Source of the DNA: Lepiota brunneoincarnata
Taxonomy: Eukaryota; Basidiomycota; Agaricomycetes; Agaricales; Agaricaceae
Reading direction: 5' to 3'
NCBI GenBank assembly: GCA_023014365.1
Contig: JAEBUN010000009.1
Location: 1,364,001-1,428,000 of the forward strand
Length of the DNA stretch: 64,000 nt
The notes beneath the pieces are model-generated. The model searched no databases. It had not been told where the DNA came from and saw only the letters and a program-made list of their open reading frames with translations. The translations under genes and the position numbers were made by a program. Shown piece after piece: positions 21,365-33,006 of the stretch (positions are counted from its first letter, which is position 1; each line of letters opens with the position of its first letter).

Positions 21365-24180
21365 CTCATATTTAAGGAGAGTTGATGAGCTAAATGAGAG
21401 GGTAACAAAGAACGTGGGTAATGAGCAGGTCTCCTGGAGTATGTTGATCTTGTTGGAATTAGTGATTCCGGCAAACTGGCGGAATGCCCCTGACTGCCTC
21501 ATGGAGGCCATGTTGTAGTACACCTGTAGTTTACCAGTAGTCTTTGTCCGTTTACCCTCCCTTCCCTTCCTCTTGTCACCCCGTCGTTGTCTCTCATGAA
21601 TATATGCTTTTGTCATTGCCCACCTTCTTGAGTTGATTTCAACAGATCTAGTCACCTTGGGTACGGTACATGGCAAACAAAATTGAGTGGTATAGGCAAG
21701 CGTAGGGGGAATTTATATATACATAAGTACTAGAAGCTGGAATGGAGTAAGAACTGCTGCACAATCAATCAAGATCACTTTTCCCACTCTATGATCCGAC
21801 AACGATTGAAGCATAATAATTACTCCATCCCTTGTTACGATGACCAGGCCCTAAAGTGACAGGATCATCATTAGCTACAGTGCTTTCCTTTATTCTGACT
21901 ACGAGACTATATTACTCAACATGCACACACACAGTCTAATACGCATGGCATACTTCAATCTGCTCCCACTCAACGAGACTGTTGTCGGGGAACTTGCTGA
22001 TTACCATAATTGCTGGAATTGCGAGCCACGGAATTAGATTATTTACGCATAATTCAAGTTCAATTCCCTATCGTTTAGCAATCGCCTGTGGTCGCTGCAG
22101 CGGCGTTTGTGCTGATCCCACTCGTCTGGCATCTCTTTCCCCTCCCACCGCCAGGTCACGAGGCATAGGCTTTAACGAGGAAGCGGAGTACAAATAATCA
22201 ATAGACTCAAAAGTCGAGACCTGAAGTACACGACATAAGGCTATAAGTCCAGTAAATAGTATAGCAACATCCTTATTCACCTGAAGCCCACGACGCTAGG
22301 TTGGACTTCATGACAGTACAAAGAGATAGGAGTGTTGAAGATTGACGTCGGGATTTAACCAACACCTCTCTTCCCTGCAGACGTGGCTTGACAGCCAGCC
22401 ACACACCTCCTTCATTTTATCTCGCTCTGCACGCCCACCTGGCAAAGCAGGACAGCATCGCGATGGGGCCCTCCCACCCATCGCAGCCGTTCCTCCCCCC
22501 AGGTCACCTTTTGCTTGAGGCATTTGCCCACCATGTCTTCTCTTCATCACACACTCCACCACCCCCTGCCGTTCGTATATCATATACGAATAAACCAAAT
22601 CAATACACGTTTCCCTTTCTCTCTCTTGTGTGGGGTGGACGTAGCAAAGAAACTCGAAATGAGGTGAGTGGCTTGGCACCAAAGATTGAAGCAAATAAGC
22701 TACTTGCACATGTCTAGAACTAATGATGAGGGATAAAATGAACTGGTGCGTATGATGGATGACTGACAGCTGCCTGTCGTGAATGGAGTTCGGATTTAGT
22801 ATATGTAATGCCGTGTTGAGAAGTGCTGGCCGGAAGACGCACCGGAAAGACTTCATACGAGCTACCCCGTAGCACCACACGCTGTGGATACTTTCTCTCC
22901 CGTCTCTATGTTTATGTTTTCAACCATGGAAGGACAAGGTTTACCTATCCGGACGGAAACCTCTGAGTCCTCAACTCGTCCTCTGCCTATGCATTTCCTG
23001 TAGTGATCCTTGCAGCTTTGCCCCTTACTGCAGCCTGTTTTCCAACAACCTGGACCACTTGAGCGCCCTTTGCTTTTCCCCATCGAGCTGACGTTAGACG
23101 CGGTTGTTGTGCAGCGGTGACCCTATAGCTATTCTGGTGGGATCGATAATCCAAATGAGAGCATAACCGTTAACGAACAAATCATCTATGCACACTACTC
23201 ACCTCGTTTATGTGGAAAACAAATTGTGCGCGTGCAAACATGAGCATAGAAATAATGGGGTAGAGGGAAATGTATCCACAGGCAGTCTGAGAAAAACTGG
23301 AAGGATAATGGATGACTTGCCAAGTGTGTCGTCACCCAAAAAGGGTCGATCGGACTCGGGCCTTCCTTATTGCCTCTTTACTCGAGTCGCTGCCGTCACT
23401 CCTCCTTCCACCGCTCAAATCCGCTTCATAGCAAAGGCACAATGAGAAGTGGATATAACCATGGTGGGTCATCATTATGGAGTGATACAAGTCAGTGATT
23501 TCTCTTTTCTTTGTCCTGTAGAAGTTCTACACAGTGCTGAAGCATCAACTGCTCTAGCTCCTCGATAAGTCTGAAAGACCGGCAACTGCCGATATGATTC
23601 GAAGCGACGGTTTGGAATGCTAAATCTATTTGTTCTAAACAACAGGTTGGATAAGGTTAGAAAGTGATCTAGAATTCGAAATGCGACGGGGAGCATCCCA
23701 GTCTTTCTGATTCCCAGAGGCCTGAGCCAGATGACGCTGCTTGGGCCAACCTCCCGACCCCCTAACCCCTTCCCAGTTGTTCCCAAACGCTTGCCTCTGT
23801 CGGGCGTACACCACTAGAACGGAGTCGTCCCCCCTGTCACGGTTGATTTGGAACAGGAAATCGTGGTAAACGTTTCAAGCTATGGGAATCGGAACCGACT
23901 TGAATTTTAACAGCTTCTGAGGTCCTAGATTTGTCCAGATCTCCTACGGGATGTCATCCACTACTGTAGGCGATTTTCGATGATACGTCAGGGACGATGC
24001 CCGTAGATTGGGGAGTCGTGGAATGGCACAAGACGATACATCCGATATCATCTACCTACAATCGTTCGCGAACAATAGGCTTCTGATGATGACTAATAGG
24101 GTGGTGGAGAGGGTCGCTACGTGACCATGATGCGCCAGGGATCCTGTGGGCTCCTGTGGGTCACCGACCGAGGACGGGGA
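21365..24180. repeat. tandem direct repeat, unit 3 (about 2.8 kb)
   Basis: Third unit: leader motif at about 21387, ACTAGAAGCTGG at about 21729, mini-gene at 22862-23083, GCTATGGGAATCGG at about 23880. Homology stops within the GGGTCACCGACCG block at about 24,160-24,180, directly where the kinase reading frame begins. It lacks the 5' arm of the unit 2 hairpin. Confidence 0.8.
22862..23083 (-). CDS. small Lys/Cys-rich protein, repeat copy C
   Basis: A 73-residue ORF starting MGKSKGRS, with G-C-W-K-x-G-C-x(5)-C-x(6)-C, then KPCPS and a final ACGATG. It is shorter at the C-terminus and less basic than copy A. The six Cys positions align with copies A and B although the rest of the sequence is strongly diverged. 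This conservation of Cys spacing and Trp against a background of change suggests selection on a folded, metal- or disulfide-stabilised mini-domain. The leader exon and intron are preserved upstream (donor near 23,203) but the TATA box is not. No homologue recognised. Confidence 0.5.
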   Translation of the reverse strand: MGKSKGRSSGPGCWKTGCSKGQSCKDHYRKCIGRGRVEDSEVSVRIGKPCPSMVENINIETGEKVSTACGATG

Positions 24181-24185
24181 TTCGG

Positions 24186-25686
24186 GTCATTCGACGTCTG
24201 TTGAGATCTTGGTTGGGGATGCCTACGCCTACTACTTAGAAACGGAGCAACTCGACCCCCTTTCTTTCTATCAGTCCGCGAGTCATGACAAGCTTACAGT
24301 TCCATATCGGATAATCTATGGGAGTCGACCAACGCCAACTTGGCGGCTCTACAGGACATCGTTTCTGCACATTTTCACTCACCATGTCATGAACATGTTC
24401 TTATAGGTGGTGGCTCATATGCTCGCATATTTTTGTTCACCCTAGAGGACGATCAGAAAGTTATTGGACGGGTCATAATGCCTGTTCGTGAAACAGCTAA
24501 GACAGAAGCTGAGATTGCAGCAATGGAGCTCGTACGAGGTACTCATAAAACTCCTTCTGTCACAACACCAACTGAATCGAAACCGCTTAGCCCACACACA
24601 TATACCCATCCCGCGGGTCTACCTCTACTGCAGCACGCCTGATAATCCAGTGAAGGCAGAATGGATTCTCATGGAATATATGCCCGGCAGACCATTGGAT
24701 CATATTCTTGAAAACCTCACCTATGACCAGAAGGTGCGCGTCGCGACCGACTTGGCATATGCCATGTCGTCCCTTTTCAAAATCAAGGCGTCTCAGTGTG
24801 GTAGCGCCTACCGCATGCGAAGACATGATTCTAGTGTTCTTCCGGAAAGTAATTCCTTTACCCCACAATATACTACCCATATCCCGGATGTCCCGTCCCA
24901 GGATGTCTCTAGCCTCCCAACTATCACCGACGAGAGGTTTTACTGTCGGCCCGATGAGCGACCTGGCCTTTCTTGAATACCCACATCAGATCCCCTCCCA
25001 GCACTGTGGACCGTTTCACTATGAACGTCAATTCTTGGAAGCGGTTCGCCTTCGGAGGTTGCCCTCCGACCCGGCCAGGGGGCAAGCTAGGGCGGTGGGC
25101 ATTCGAAAAAGCACTCGAAGTCTACGATGTCGTAGCGTCACTCTATCGACGGTCGGGAGAATTCCACACGTCCCCTCACTCTTCATATATCTTTCACTTC
25201 GCTCATGGTGATCTCAACGACCACAATATTTTGGTTGATCCTGATACTGGTGCAATCACTGGCATCATCGACTGGGAGATGGCTGGTTTCCGCCCAGCAT
25301 GGCTTGCCGCCTCTCCCACTGGGTGGTTTAACGACGACACCGAGCGATTCTTGATGAGTTATCCCCAAAGCACGCGCGGGAATTACGCCCACGAGACACC
25401 GACAGACGCTTTGGCTCGTGCTCACTTCCGTCTGAAGCTAGCCGAGTTGGATATGGTGCTTTTCCGACATCATCTCCAGGGTACTGAGCTGAGAGCACTC
25501 TTTTGCAACTTGTGCAACGAGTTTGCTTCCAGTACGGAGGTTTGGCTGGAGATGTATATGAAACAGGAGTGGTCCACCGGCCGGAGGGGTCCATTTCCTT
25601 TTGATTACATGGCGTGGGTCAATGCAAGGATCGATTTATGGGAAAGGTCTGTCCCCACTACCATCTCCGCCATACATAACACCTGA
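24186..25686 (+). CDS. APH/choline-kinase-like phosphotransferase, 5' end missing
   Basis: Kinase-like fold of the aminoglycoside phosphotransferase (APH) family; such fungal proteins are of unknown substrate. In order: YYLETEQLDPLSFYQ, a glycine-rich loop GGGSYARIFLF, GRVIMPVRE with TEAEIAAMELV (Glu partner of the ATP lysine), ILMEYMPGRPL hinge, the catalytic loop HGDLNDHNILVD and the metal-binding DWEMAG. One intron, 24539-24590. The frame slips near 24282 (two bases), at TAC-T-GTC about 24944 and in the G run about 25078-25082. No in-frame ATG exists; the frame runs upstream into the end of repeat unit 3, so the 5' end was probably replaced at that junction. It is likely non-functional or mis-assembled. 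Confidence 0.8.
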
Positions 25687-26790
25687 AACATCGGTGTGTT
25701 TAGTGTCAATGCGAGCTCGCAGGACGGCGACAGTTGACCATTCCTCCCAGTCCGAATTTTAATCTTTGACTATGCTTGCAATCGTGCACCAGACTTTGTC
25801 GGATCCAGAGATGAGGAAGAAGTTTAGCGAGTTCAACCTGAACGAGAGTGCGCGAAAAGAGGGACTCGCGACATCAGTCTGGTGAGGGGGGTGGAGCTCT
25901 GTATTGCAGGAGGGAGGGATCAGTGTTATACCATTGTGCTCCCTTAAGCACCTTTCCTGCTGCATTATTTTCCTTTGCGCACTTCCATCATTTTAATAGA
26001 GATTCTTATTAACGTTCTAATTGTTTGAGTGGGGAGGAGCCAAAACACGAGGATGGAGGGAGCCACCTGCCGTTTTCCTGTAGGGAATAGGATGAGATAA
26101 CCTGACCCTCACTGGGCTGCTGGTATTCAAGGTCGGGCCGTTGCAGTATGGCTACGTTACGGATGAGCAGGGGGGGGATGATAATCATTGACCACGGAAC
26201 AAGTTAGCAACGAAACGTGTTACAAACATCTGTCAACGCAGCGAGTAAGGGCAGATGGTGCTGCACGTCCAGGAACTTTACTTTCCAGACGAAATGCTCT
26301 ATTGTATCAGATGGCGATCATCCTTGCCAAGAGGCCTTGTCCCACAGTCTAAGGCAAGTAGGCATGGGAGGTTGGTTTGGATCCAAGTGATGACAACGTC
26401 TCCATGCTTTGATCAAGTTAAGCATTACGGAAGAGGGTCAGCATTGGGATGTTGAGTGCAAAACGGGGAGTGGAGGGATGTAAATAAGTGTTTGAATATC
26501 CATGACCCATGGGAATAGTCAAGACTCATATATAACGGAGAAGGTGACGGGAGGAGGGAATACCATCTTCTTCCTCTTAAGATTCAAAGCACGGCCTTGT
26601 ATTATATGCTTGGGTGGCGATGGAGGTGAGGACGGTGGTGAGAATGAAGGGAAATGCAGGCTACCTGCGGAGTGGACTGTCGTTTCGCAAAGCGATGCTA
26701 GTTTGGGCTATTATTGGCGATGTCTTCCATTCACAATAACAACATCGGTAATGACTCAAAGTGGTCCCTGCATCCTCTTCCTTATCCTGT
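25687..26790. other. intergenic
   Basis: About 1.1 kb without a supported gene. A G-run occurs at about 26170. No RNA gene or repeat recognised. Confidence 0.3.
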
Positions 26791-26792
26791 TA

Positions 26793-27150
26793 TAGCTATG
26801 CTCCCATTGGTGGCAGTACATTTGCTCGTATATTTTTGTTCACCCTGAAGGACGATCGGAATATCACCAGATGGACCATATTTCCCTTCCCTGAAACAGT
26901 TAAGACGGAGGCTGAGGTTTGCAGCAAAGGAGCTTGTACGAGACGTCATCCCATGGGCTTCTCGATGAGACGCCCACAGACGCCCACGGTCCAGCCTTTC
27001 CACCACACATTTCCGGGGCATTGAGCTGAGGGTATCGTTTATGCCCCAAATATGGAACCTTGGCTAGAGGAGTACACTGTCGGAGAGGTCTGTTTCCTTC
27101 CGATTACATGGCATGGGTTTGTGGTAGGCTAAAGGTCTAGCCCCACCCAG
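26793..27150 (+). pseudogene. internally deleted APH-kinase fragment
   Basis: A decayed copy of the neighbouring kinase. The 5' half (about 26,793-26,960) matches the glycine-rich loop (GGSTFARIFLF, then LKDDRN) and the TEAE segment. Sequence then jumps directly to the C-terminal part (about 27,025-27,145; IELRVS, then a degenerate version of the FPFDYMAW segment), skipping the catalytic loop and DWE motif. Multiple frame breaks. It shows that a longer kinase duplication once spanned this area. Confidence 0.7.
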
Positions 27151-27300
27151 CACTTCTGCTGTCTGCGTCCAAAACGTTGGTATTTAACCTTTACGGTGAT
27201 GGAGGCGAGCGGAGCGCCAAGGTACGATATGGCAGCGGCACGTGACACGACGCGTTGATTAACCCGCTTATCATCATCGCCTTGTCTTGTATGTACTTCT

Positions 27301-28716
27301 ATGCCTCGAACAAGGAACATCACACGAGAACAATGGCAAGCAGCCGTCTCTTCAGACAATACTGCTGCCGTGATCCGCTCTCTAGGATCCATCCAACACC
27401 ACAGGAACCACAGCCATTCTTCTGTCACCCATGGCGGGGAACCACGCTCCAGTGCCAGCATCATGTCGTCCTTGAAGGAGAACGAACGAGAAGAGGACAG
27501 AGCACTCATAGTTGACGAGAAGGACAGGGTGCTGGGAGAGAGAAAGGGGAGGCAGAGACCGTTGCAGGACATTACTGATACCGTCGTGCATCCCAACCGT
27601 CCGTCGGAAATGGACGATAACCCAAAGGGCAAGAAGCGCGCAAAACGTGCACATCATGAGGTTTCATCGCAACTAACATCGCTTGCGAAACGACAGACTA
27701 CGCATAACGCGCGTTTCCCTTCATCCTTACCCCCATCCTCGCCTCCTCCACCATCCAACGAACAGCCTGTATCTGGTACACGGCCACACCATGAAGCCTG
27801 GGAGGAAGAGGACATACCCGTAGCCTCAGACGGCACGGAATCCTCGCATAACTCTGACCCGTTTGGGTTCTTTGCCGTGGAGAGGGAACTCAAAACCCAA
27901 CGCAATCGACGAATTGAGCCGAGAGGAGCAGGAGGGCTGGTCCTGATTCCCGCTTCTTCTCCTTTCAGACTCACTCTCGATGCCGTAGGGGCATGTGATA
28001 CCCAGGATCCGGAAGAGGAAGAGGAGATGATCTCACCGTGCGCTACGCCCCCTACACCACACAAGAAGAAACGGAGGCAGAGGGCCGGTGGAGAAGGAGG
28101 GGCATTACTGTTCAGCCCACGAACGGAATCATTGCCGAGCTCGCCATCACCCCTGAAGTTACGGGAGCCTACAAGGGCAAGGGGCTATGCCCAAGATAGG
28201 CGCGATCTTGTAGGCAGCATCATAGGGCGTTCGGTTATCCGCGCCGAAGAGGACGAGGATGATGGGGGTGAGACAGTCACAGAGACTGCGTACTGCGTTC
28301 TGAGAACAACAGCGAAAGACAAAGGCGTTGAGAGGGCGAAGCCACAAGCCGGCAGGAAGGCAAAGACGAGGGGGAAGAGACGGAGGGAGAGCAAGACACC
28401 GAGTGATCCAATGGAGTTTGCGCAGAGACTTGTTGACAGGCTACCGAAGCGGAGAAGGAAGAGGGTGAAAGGGGAGGAAGCTACAGACTCGAAAACAGAG
28501 TTGCGTCGGACGAGACAAAAAAGGACTGGAAGTAGGAAGACCAAGGGTGACGAGAGTGCGGCAGCGAAGGGGGGCGATGAGGTGAGTTCTACCAATATGA
28601 TATTGAATGTGGCGATTGATGGTGGGTAGCGAGACAGGGAACGAGAGGCGATACTGACATATTACGAACAACTAGAAGCGTATTCAATGTTGGAAGAGAA
28701 AGTGTATGTTATCTGA
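27301..28716 (+). CDS. disordered basic protein with acidic/coiled C-terminal tail, unrecognised
   Basis: Exons 27301-28581 and 28630-28716; 455 residues. Mostly low-complexity: Ser/Pro-rich segments (SSLPPSSPPPP), acidic runs (EEEEE), basic clusters (KKKRR, KRRRKR) that look like nuclear localisation signals, and an SPSPLKLREPT stretch. A more ordered patch reads DPFGFFAVEREL. Splicing the 48-nt intron gives a C-terminal helix-like end REAILTYYEQLEAYSML followed by EEKVYVI; the intronless reading stops early. This looks like a nuclear, probably chromatin- or cell-cycle-linked protein by composition only; I do not recognise the family. The frame is clean over 1.3 kb. Confidence 0.7.
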
Positions 28717-28830
28717 GATTGTACCACGTGAAATGACATCATTTGTCCAGACCCCAGCCAGGCTGATCGATAACAGTCGCTTATTCCTCCTTTGGTTCCC
28801 TAGACTCTTGCCACCCACCAGTTCGCACCA

Positions 28831-29839
28831 ATGATTTTACCAGGTGTCCAAGTCCAAGTTGGGTTCGACCCAGAGGGCCAGGAGTATATTGCACCGCGCC
28901 AACCATCACCCTACCTCCGAGCCCTCTTTAATTATATCAAGGCTCTCAATTCGATGGACTATGAAGGCATCATGACCTCGTTTGATGAACGACTAGTGCA
29001 CACCATTTTACCACAAGTGTTGAAGAAGCCCGTCCTAGGATACCAGAATTATGGCAAGTACTTGCAGGCTATCATGCCCATGTTTGCGAACTTTCAGGTA
29101 GGTGATTTGCCTCGTCTTTCTGTCGCGGTGCCTGGGTGGGTGACTGGGGGATCATGTGTGGCGGACACGGGGCTTTTCTTACTTCGACATTTCAATAGGT
29201 CCGCCTTCACGAGGTGATTGAAGAAAACCACAAGATGACCGTTCAGGTGCGCGCCTCTTTCCCCGCCCCTCTTGAGAACACCCTTGCCCTCACACTGGAC
29301 CATAGGCAACTGCAAAGGCGACAGGCGCCTCTGGAAGGCCATACGTTAACGAGTTCATTCTCATAATACACTTTGTCCCTTATGATGACCAAGAAATGAG
29401 GAAATACGGTGGCCCACAGTACTGCCCGGAGAAGCATCTGCCAAAGATGGTTAAAGTGAAGGAGTTTGTGGATAGCGAGAGCACATTGAAGTGGTTCAAG
29501 GAGGAGAAACAATGGTTGAAGGAGCGACAGGAGCAGCAGCAAAGGCCGGGGAATGGAACGGGGTTGCCTTTGCAGATGCAGTTTGAACAGGGATCGTCAC
29601 GACGGGTAGGCCCACCAGGACAAGGGCAGGGGCAAGGGCAAGGACAAGGGTTCAACGTATTGTCATCACAGGGATACAATCCCCGTCAAGGACATGGATC
29701 GCTGGGGATTCCGACCCCGGCTTCGGCTTCGGCTTCGGCACCGCAGGGACAAGGACAAACTTTCCTACGCCCGAATCAGGGATATACGCCCTCGTCTTCT
29801 TATAACCCCGTACATAGGAATCGGTATAGTGGAGTCTGA
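28831..29839 (+). CDS. NTF2/SnoaL-like protein with Gly-Gln-rich tail
   Basis: Exons 28831-29097, 29199-29246, 29306-29839; 282 residues. Residues 1-160 look like an NTF2/SnoaL-type cone: a helix YLRALFNYIKALNSMDYEG, then MTSFDERLVHTILP, the KPVLGYQNYGKYL helix, and beta strands VRLHEVIEENHKMTVQ and VNEFILIIHFVPYDD, with a KVKEFVDSESTLKWF helix. The remainder is disordered with repeated GQ units (29,620-29,650) and Ala-Ser repeats. NTF2-like folds serve as enzymes (isomerases, dehydratases) or transport adaptors; the fold call is by pattern only, and no catalytic residue set is evident. Start ATG in a good context (CACCAATG). Confidence 0.65.
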
Positions 29840-29982
29840 GTTTCATGTGCTTGCTGTGAGGTGAGTTGGGGGGTTGCTGTGGTACACCAGTGGAAGGGCG
29901 TGGAATTATTATGACGGTCCGATATACTTAATTTAGATTTAGAATTTTCAATATCAGCTTGGCGTGTTTCCACTTGTCCTCA

Positions 29983-31953
29983 ATGGCTAAACCCACCAGC
30001 TCTTCGCCCTTGTATTTTGGAACGCTGAGACGGTATTGGGCTCGATCAAGTGTTTTGGATCGAGATGCGCTGAAGGAGCAGCAGAAATTTGTCTTCGCAC
30101 AGTACATCCTTTTTCTCCACGAGGAGCGCCCAGCTCATGGTATACGATCAGCTTCATGGTTGGAAACACCTATGTATGTCAGTCGAGTCGTATTCGGTGG
30201 CTTTTTGCACTGAAGCTTTCCGGAGCCATATACACAGGATGATTGGCTGGAGGACCTGAAGCTCGCAAGTGAACAGGCAGTGTACGCGCCTCATAACCTT
30301 CTTTCCGGAATATCTCAAAGAGCGGTGTAACAGTGATGGCTTCGTACTCAATGTTGGAATAGAAGAATGGCAGAAAGATCGAGTGGCGGACTGTTTCAAG
30401 GCCTCTGACCTGCTACCCGAGGACAACGACTTCAAGTTTTTCTTCAGTTTCGATATGACGTATGACTTTTCCCTCCTCCTTTCGACTTCCACCGGTCTCC
30501 ACCTATTAGCTTCGACAGGTCGATTCCAGGTCACTCTATACAAGACACTAGGCACTTGGCTTCGTACCTGTTTGCTTTCGCAAACCACCCTCGTTTGTTC
30601 AAGCACCCCCGGTCCGGGAATGTAATTGTTTCGACTTTTTCCGGTGAGAGGTGTCATTTTGGTCAGGGAGTGCTGGATGGGGGGTGGACGTATCTGAAGC
30701 AAGAGCTGTCGCTGATTGCTCCCGTAAGTCCCTGTGCCCCCATGAGCCCTGATCTGTGCTGTCTTCATCTGTATGATGATAGGTGGATTTCATACCCTCG
30801 TTTTTTGTGAACCCCGCACAGTATCCCTGCATTTCGTCATTGGATGGCGTTTTCAACGTAAGCCGAATTTCCCTCTGCAGGACAGGCCGACGTTGAACGG
30901 ACTGATGAATAGTGGAATGGCGGCTGGCCAGTTCATCTAACACCGGAACTTACTCAGGGAGAGATTGACCACCCAAAGCTCGATTCCGACTATCATCATT
31001 TAGAACACTTGGACGATAGTCGAAGTTTTATGGCTGCTGTCTCGCCTTGGTTCTTTACCGTAAGCCTTATATTCTTTCGCTTGAAGCTCCAACTGAGCCG
31101 GAAATGGTTCTGTAGCATTACGGTCCAGATAGCTGGAATAAGAATGTGAGTATGAGAAATAAGAGCGATCTAAGCGTTCAAGTCATCTTCATTATTAGTG
31201 GATGTATCGGGGGGACGACTGGCTATTTGTTCGACGCTGGGAGCAATTGATCGAGATGCGCGATCGGGTTGATATTATCCAGGTCATCTCATGGAATGGT
31301 GTGTTCTAGTGCCGGATGCCGTTGCCCATCATAACCCACTCTTCAGACTATGGCGAATCTCATTATATTGGACCAATCAAGGTGCATATCGGTCTCTTGT
31401 CCGTATCGAGCCTGACATTTCCTTCCAGGGTGCTCAGCCCAATTCAGAAGCTTGGGTCGACGGATACCCACATGAAGCATGGCTATGCCTGAACAGTTAC
31501 TTTGCCCGCGCATTCAAGGACGGCATATATCCCGACATCCAAAGGGACCAAATCTTCGTTTGGGCACGGCCACACCCAAAGGACGCTATCGCCAATGACG
31601 ACGTACCACGACCTACCAACTGGGAACTTGTACGTGCCCCCAACCAAAGTGGTCCGCCCGCTCCCGGATTTACTAACTTCTCTGACCTATAGACAGATGA
31701 CTTGATGTGGATAGTGGTCTTTGCCATCGCACCTGCCATCGTGGAGGCATACACCACTGAAACGGATGTGCAGGGTTTTGAAGTGAAAACAGGGATGACG
31801 AAACTTTCTTCCCCGTTGAAAGTGGGTGGTGGGATGAAGGTGGTGATGACTAGGAAAGAGGAGATTGTGGCGGAGTGTGCAGCGATCGGATATAGGTTTG
31901 AGGGAAGGCCTGGCGTGTATAATTTTAATGCCTTTGTGACAATGTCTCGTTAG
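29983..31953 (+). CDS. glycoside hydrolase family 71, alpha-1,3-glucanase (mutanase)
   Basis: Endo-hydrolase of alpha-1,3-glucan, a fungal wall and spore polymer. Exons begin 29983, 30152 and 30238, then about 30324-30459, 30519-30723, 30783-30857, 30913-31059, 31116-31145, 31199-31298, 31347-31381, 31429-31629, 31693-31953. Family signatures: KFVFAHFMVGNTY, DGFVLNVGIEEWQ, FFFSFDMTSIP, ANHPRLFKH, VIVSTFSGE, VDFIPSFFVNP, SSLDGVFNWNGGWP, AAVSPWFFTHYGPDSWNKN, VISWNDYGESHYIGP, AWVDGYPHEAW and FVWARPHP. The junction around 30,268-30,323 does not splice in frame and may hide an indel. No clear signal peptide is seen on the first exon, so secretion is uncertain; a missed upstream exon is possible. 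Confidence 0.9.
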
Positions 31954-31989
31954 ACAGGGTGGATGCTCGGGCAGCCGATAGGAGAGGGC

Positions 31990-33006
31990 GGGCCCGGGAA
32001 ATATATGTGTGTGCACGTTGTTTGATAAAAATTGTTCAGCTGGTGATATGTATGTCCTCAGAATTATAGTGTAAGGCTGCTATGAGTTCTCAGGGGTAAA
32101 AGACGTGTATTCGGTAACTACGTGGCACGTATTTTATAGGCTCTACGTGTCCGTGTTTCTACGAAAATCGGGGGAATAAAAGGAGTGCTATGGTATGTAA
32201 ACTGAGAGACCAAGAGCGTAAACGAGCGAATTTTCTACGTAAAAATGAGTGTGAAGGTGGAAGGAATTATGTGTAAGATAAGAATAAATAAGGAGAGATA
32301 AAGAGCAAGCCGAATTACCACTATCCACTAGATAATCGCGACGTCCTCGCGTAGCCGAGAGGACGTCCCTACAATAGTGAACAAATCCCTACATACACTG
32401 ACCCTACCGGTTGTTCGAGATTACTTGTGCGTAGGTAAGAGTTGTATGAACCCCTACCATACATAAGATGATTGAAACACAAGGTGTCATTAGATTACAC
32501 TCGATTCTAAACAGAGCAAGAAGTATTGGGTCGGGGAAGGAGGTACAAAGCTATGGGATGCGTAGCTTTTGGCTGAGGTGCATGTTGGAATGTGGCGTGG
32601 TACACATGAACAGCTTATGGCGAAGAAGTCGGGGAAGTGATAGAACGAAGGTGTGTGGCTTATATAGAGTAAGAATGTTGCGGGGGTCAACCATCAAATT
32701 TATCAAGGAAGACGAGCGCAGCTTTTCTAAACATGGTCACTCGTCTTGACACTCCGGTTACTGTATGTTTGATGACACTGAGAAGACACAATGACTCAAC
32801 GCACCCCGGACTCCGGAGCCGCCCTGCTGCCTGATCGAGGTCCAAGTTTTATGTTCGACTTCGCTTTACCATTTTTTCCCGCACCAACCTGATCCACGGA
32901 GTTCTGGGACTAGGGCATTCAAACAGGTTACCCCCTGCCATGTGGAAAGTCTGGCTAATTTTATTCGGAACACAACATTTATGGCCTTTCTATAGGCTCA
33001 CAACTG
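31990..33006. other. intergenic with possible LTR-like remnant
   Basis: A-rich sequence at 32,100-32,330 is followed by a hairpin GACGTCCTC-x(10)-GAGGACGTC near 32,340-32,368 and CCCTACAATAGTG. This resembles the end of the insertion in repeat unit 1 (CGCGTAGCC, CTCCCACAATATGG). No coding frame supported. Confidence 0.3.

Larger units (their letters stand above)
18590..21365. repeat. tandem direct repeat, unit 2 (about 2.8 kb)
   Basis: Second unit, same landmark order as unit 1: leader motif at about 18604, ACTAGAAGCTGG at about 18685, mini-gene at 20492-20710, GGGAATCGGAAC at about 21079 and GATTCATAAACAAACTC at about 21326. It carries an extra inverted repeat (19855-19954) and a short GACA run (about 19118-19130). 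Identity to unit 1 is high, with many substitutions and small indels, so the duplication is not recent. Confidence 0.8.

Noticed and set aside
15540..24180. CRISPR-like array
   Set aside because: The repeats are kilobase-sized tandem duplications in a eukaryotic genome, not short repeats with spacers.
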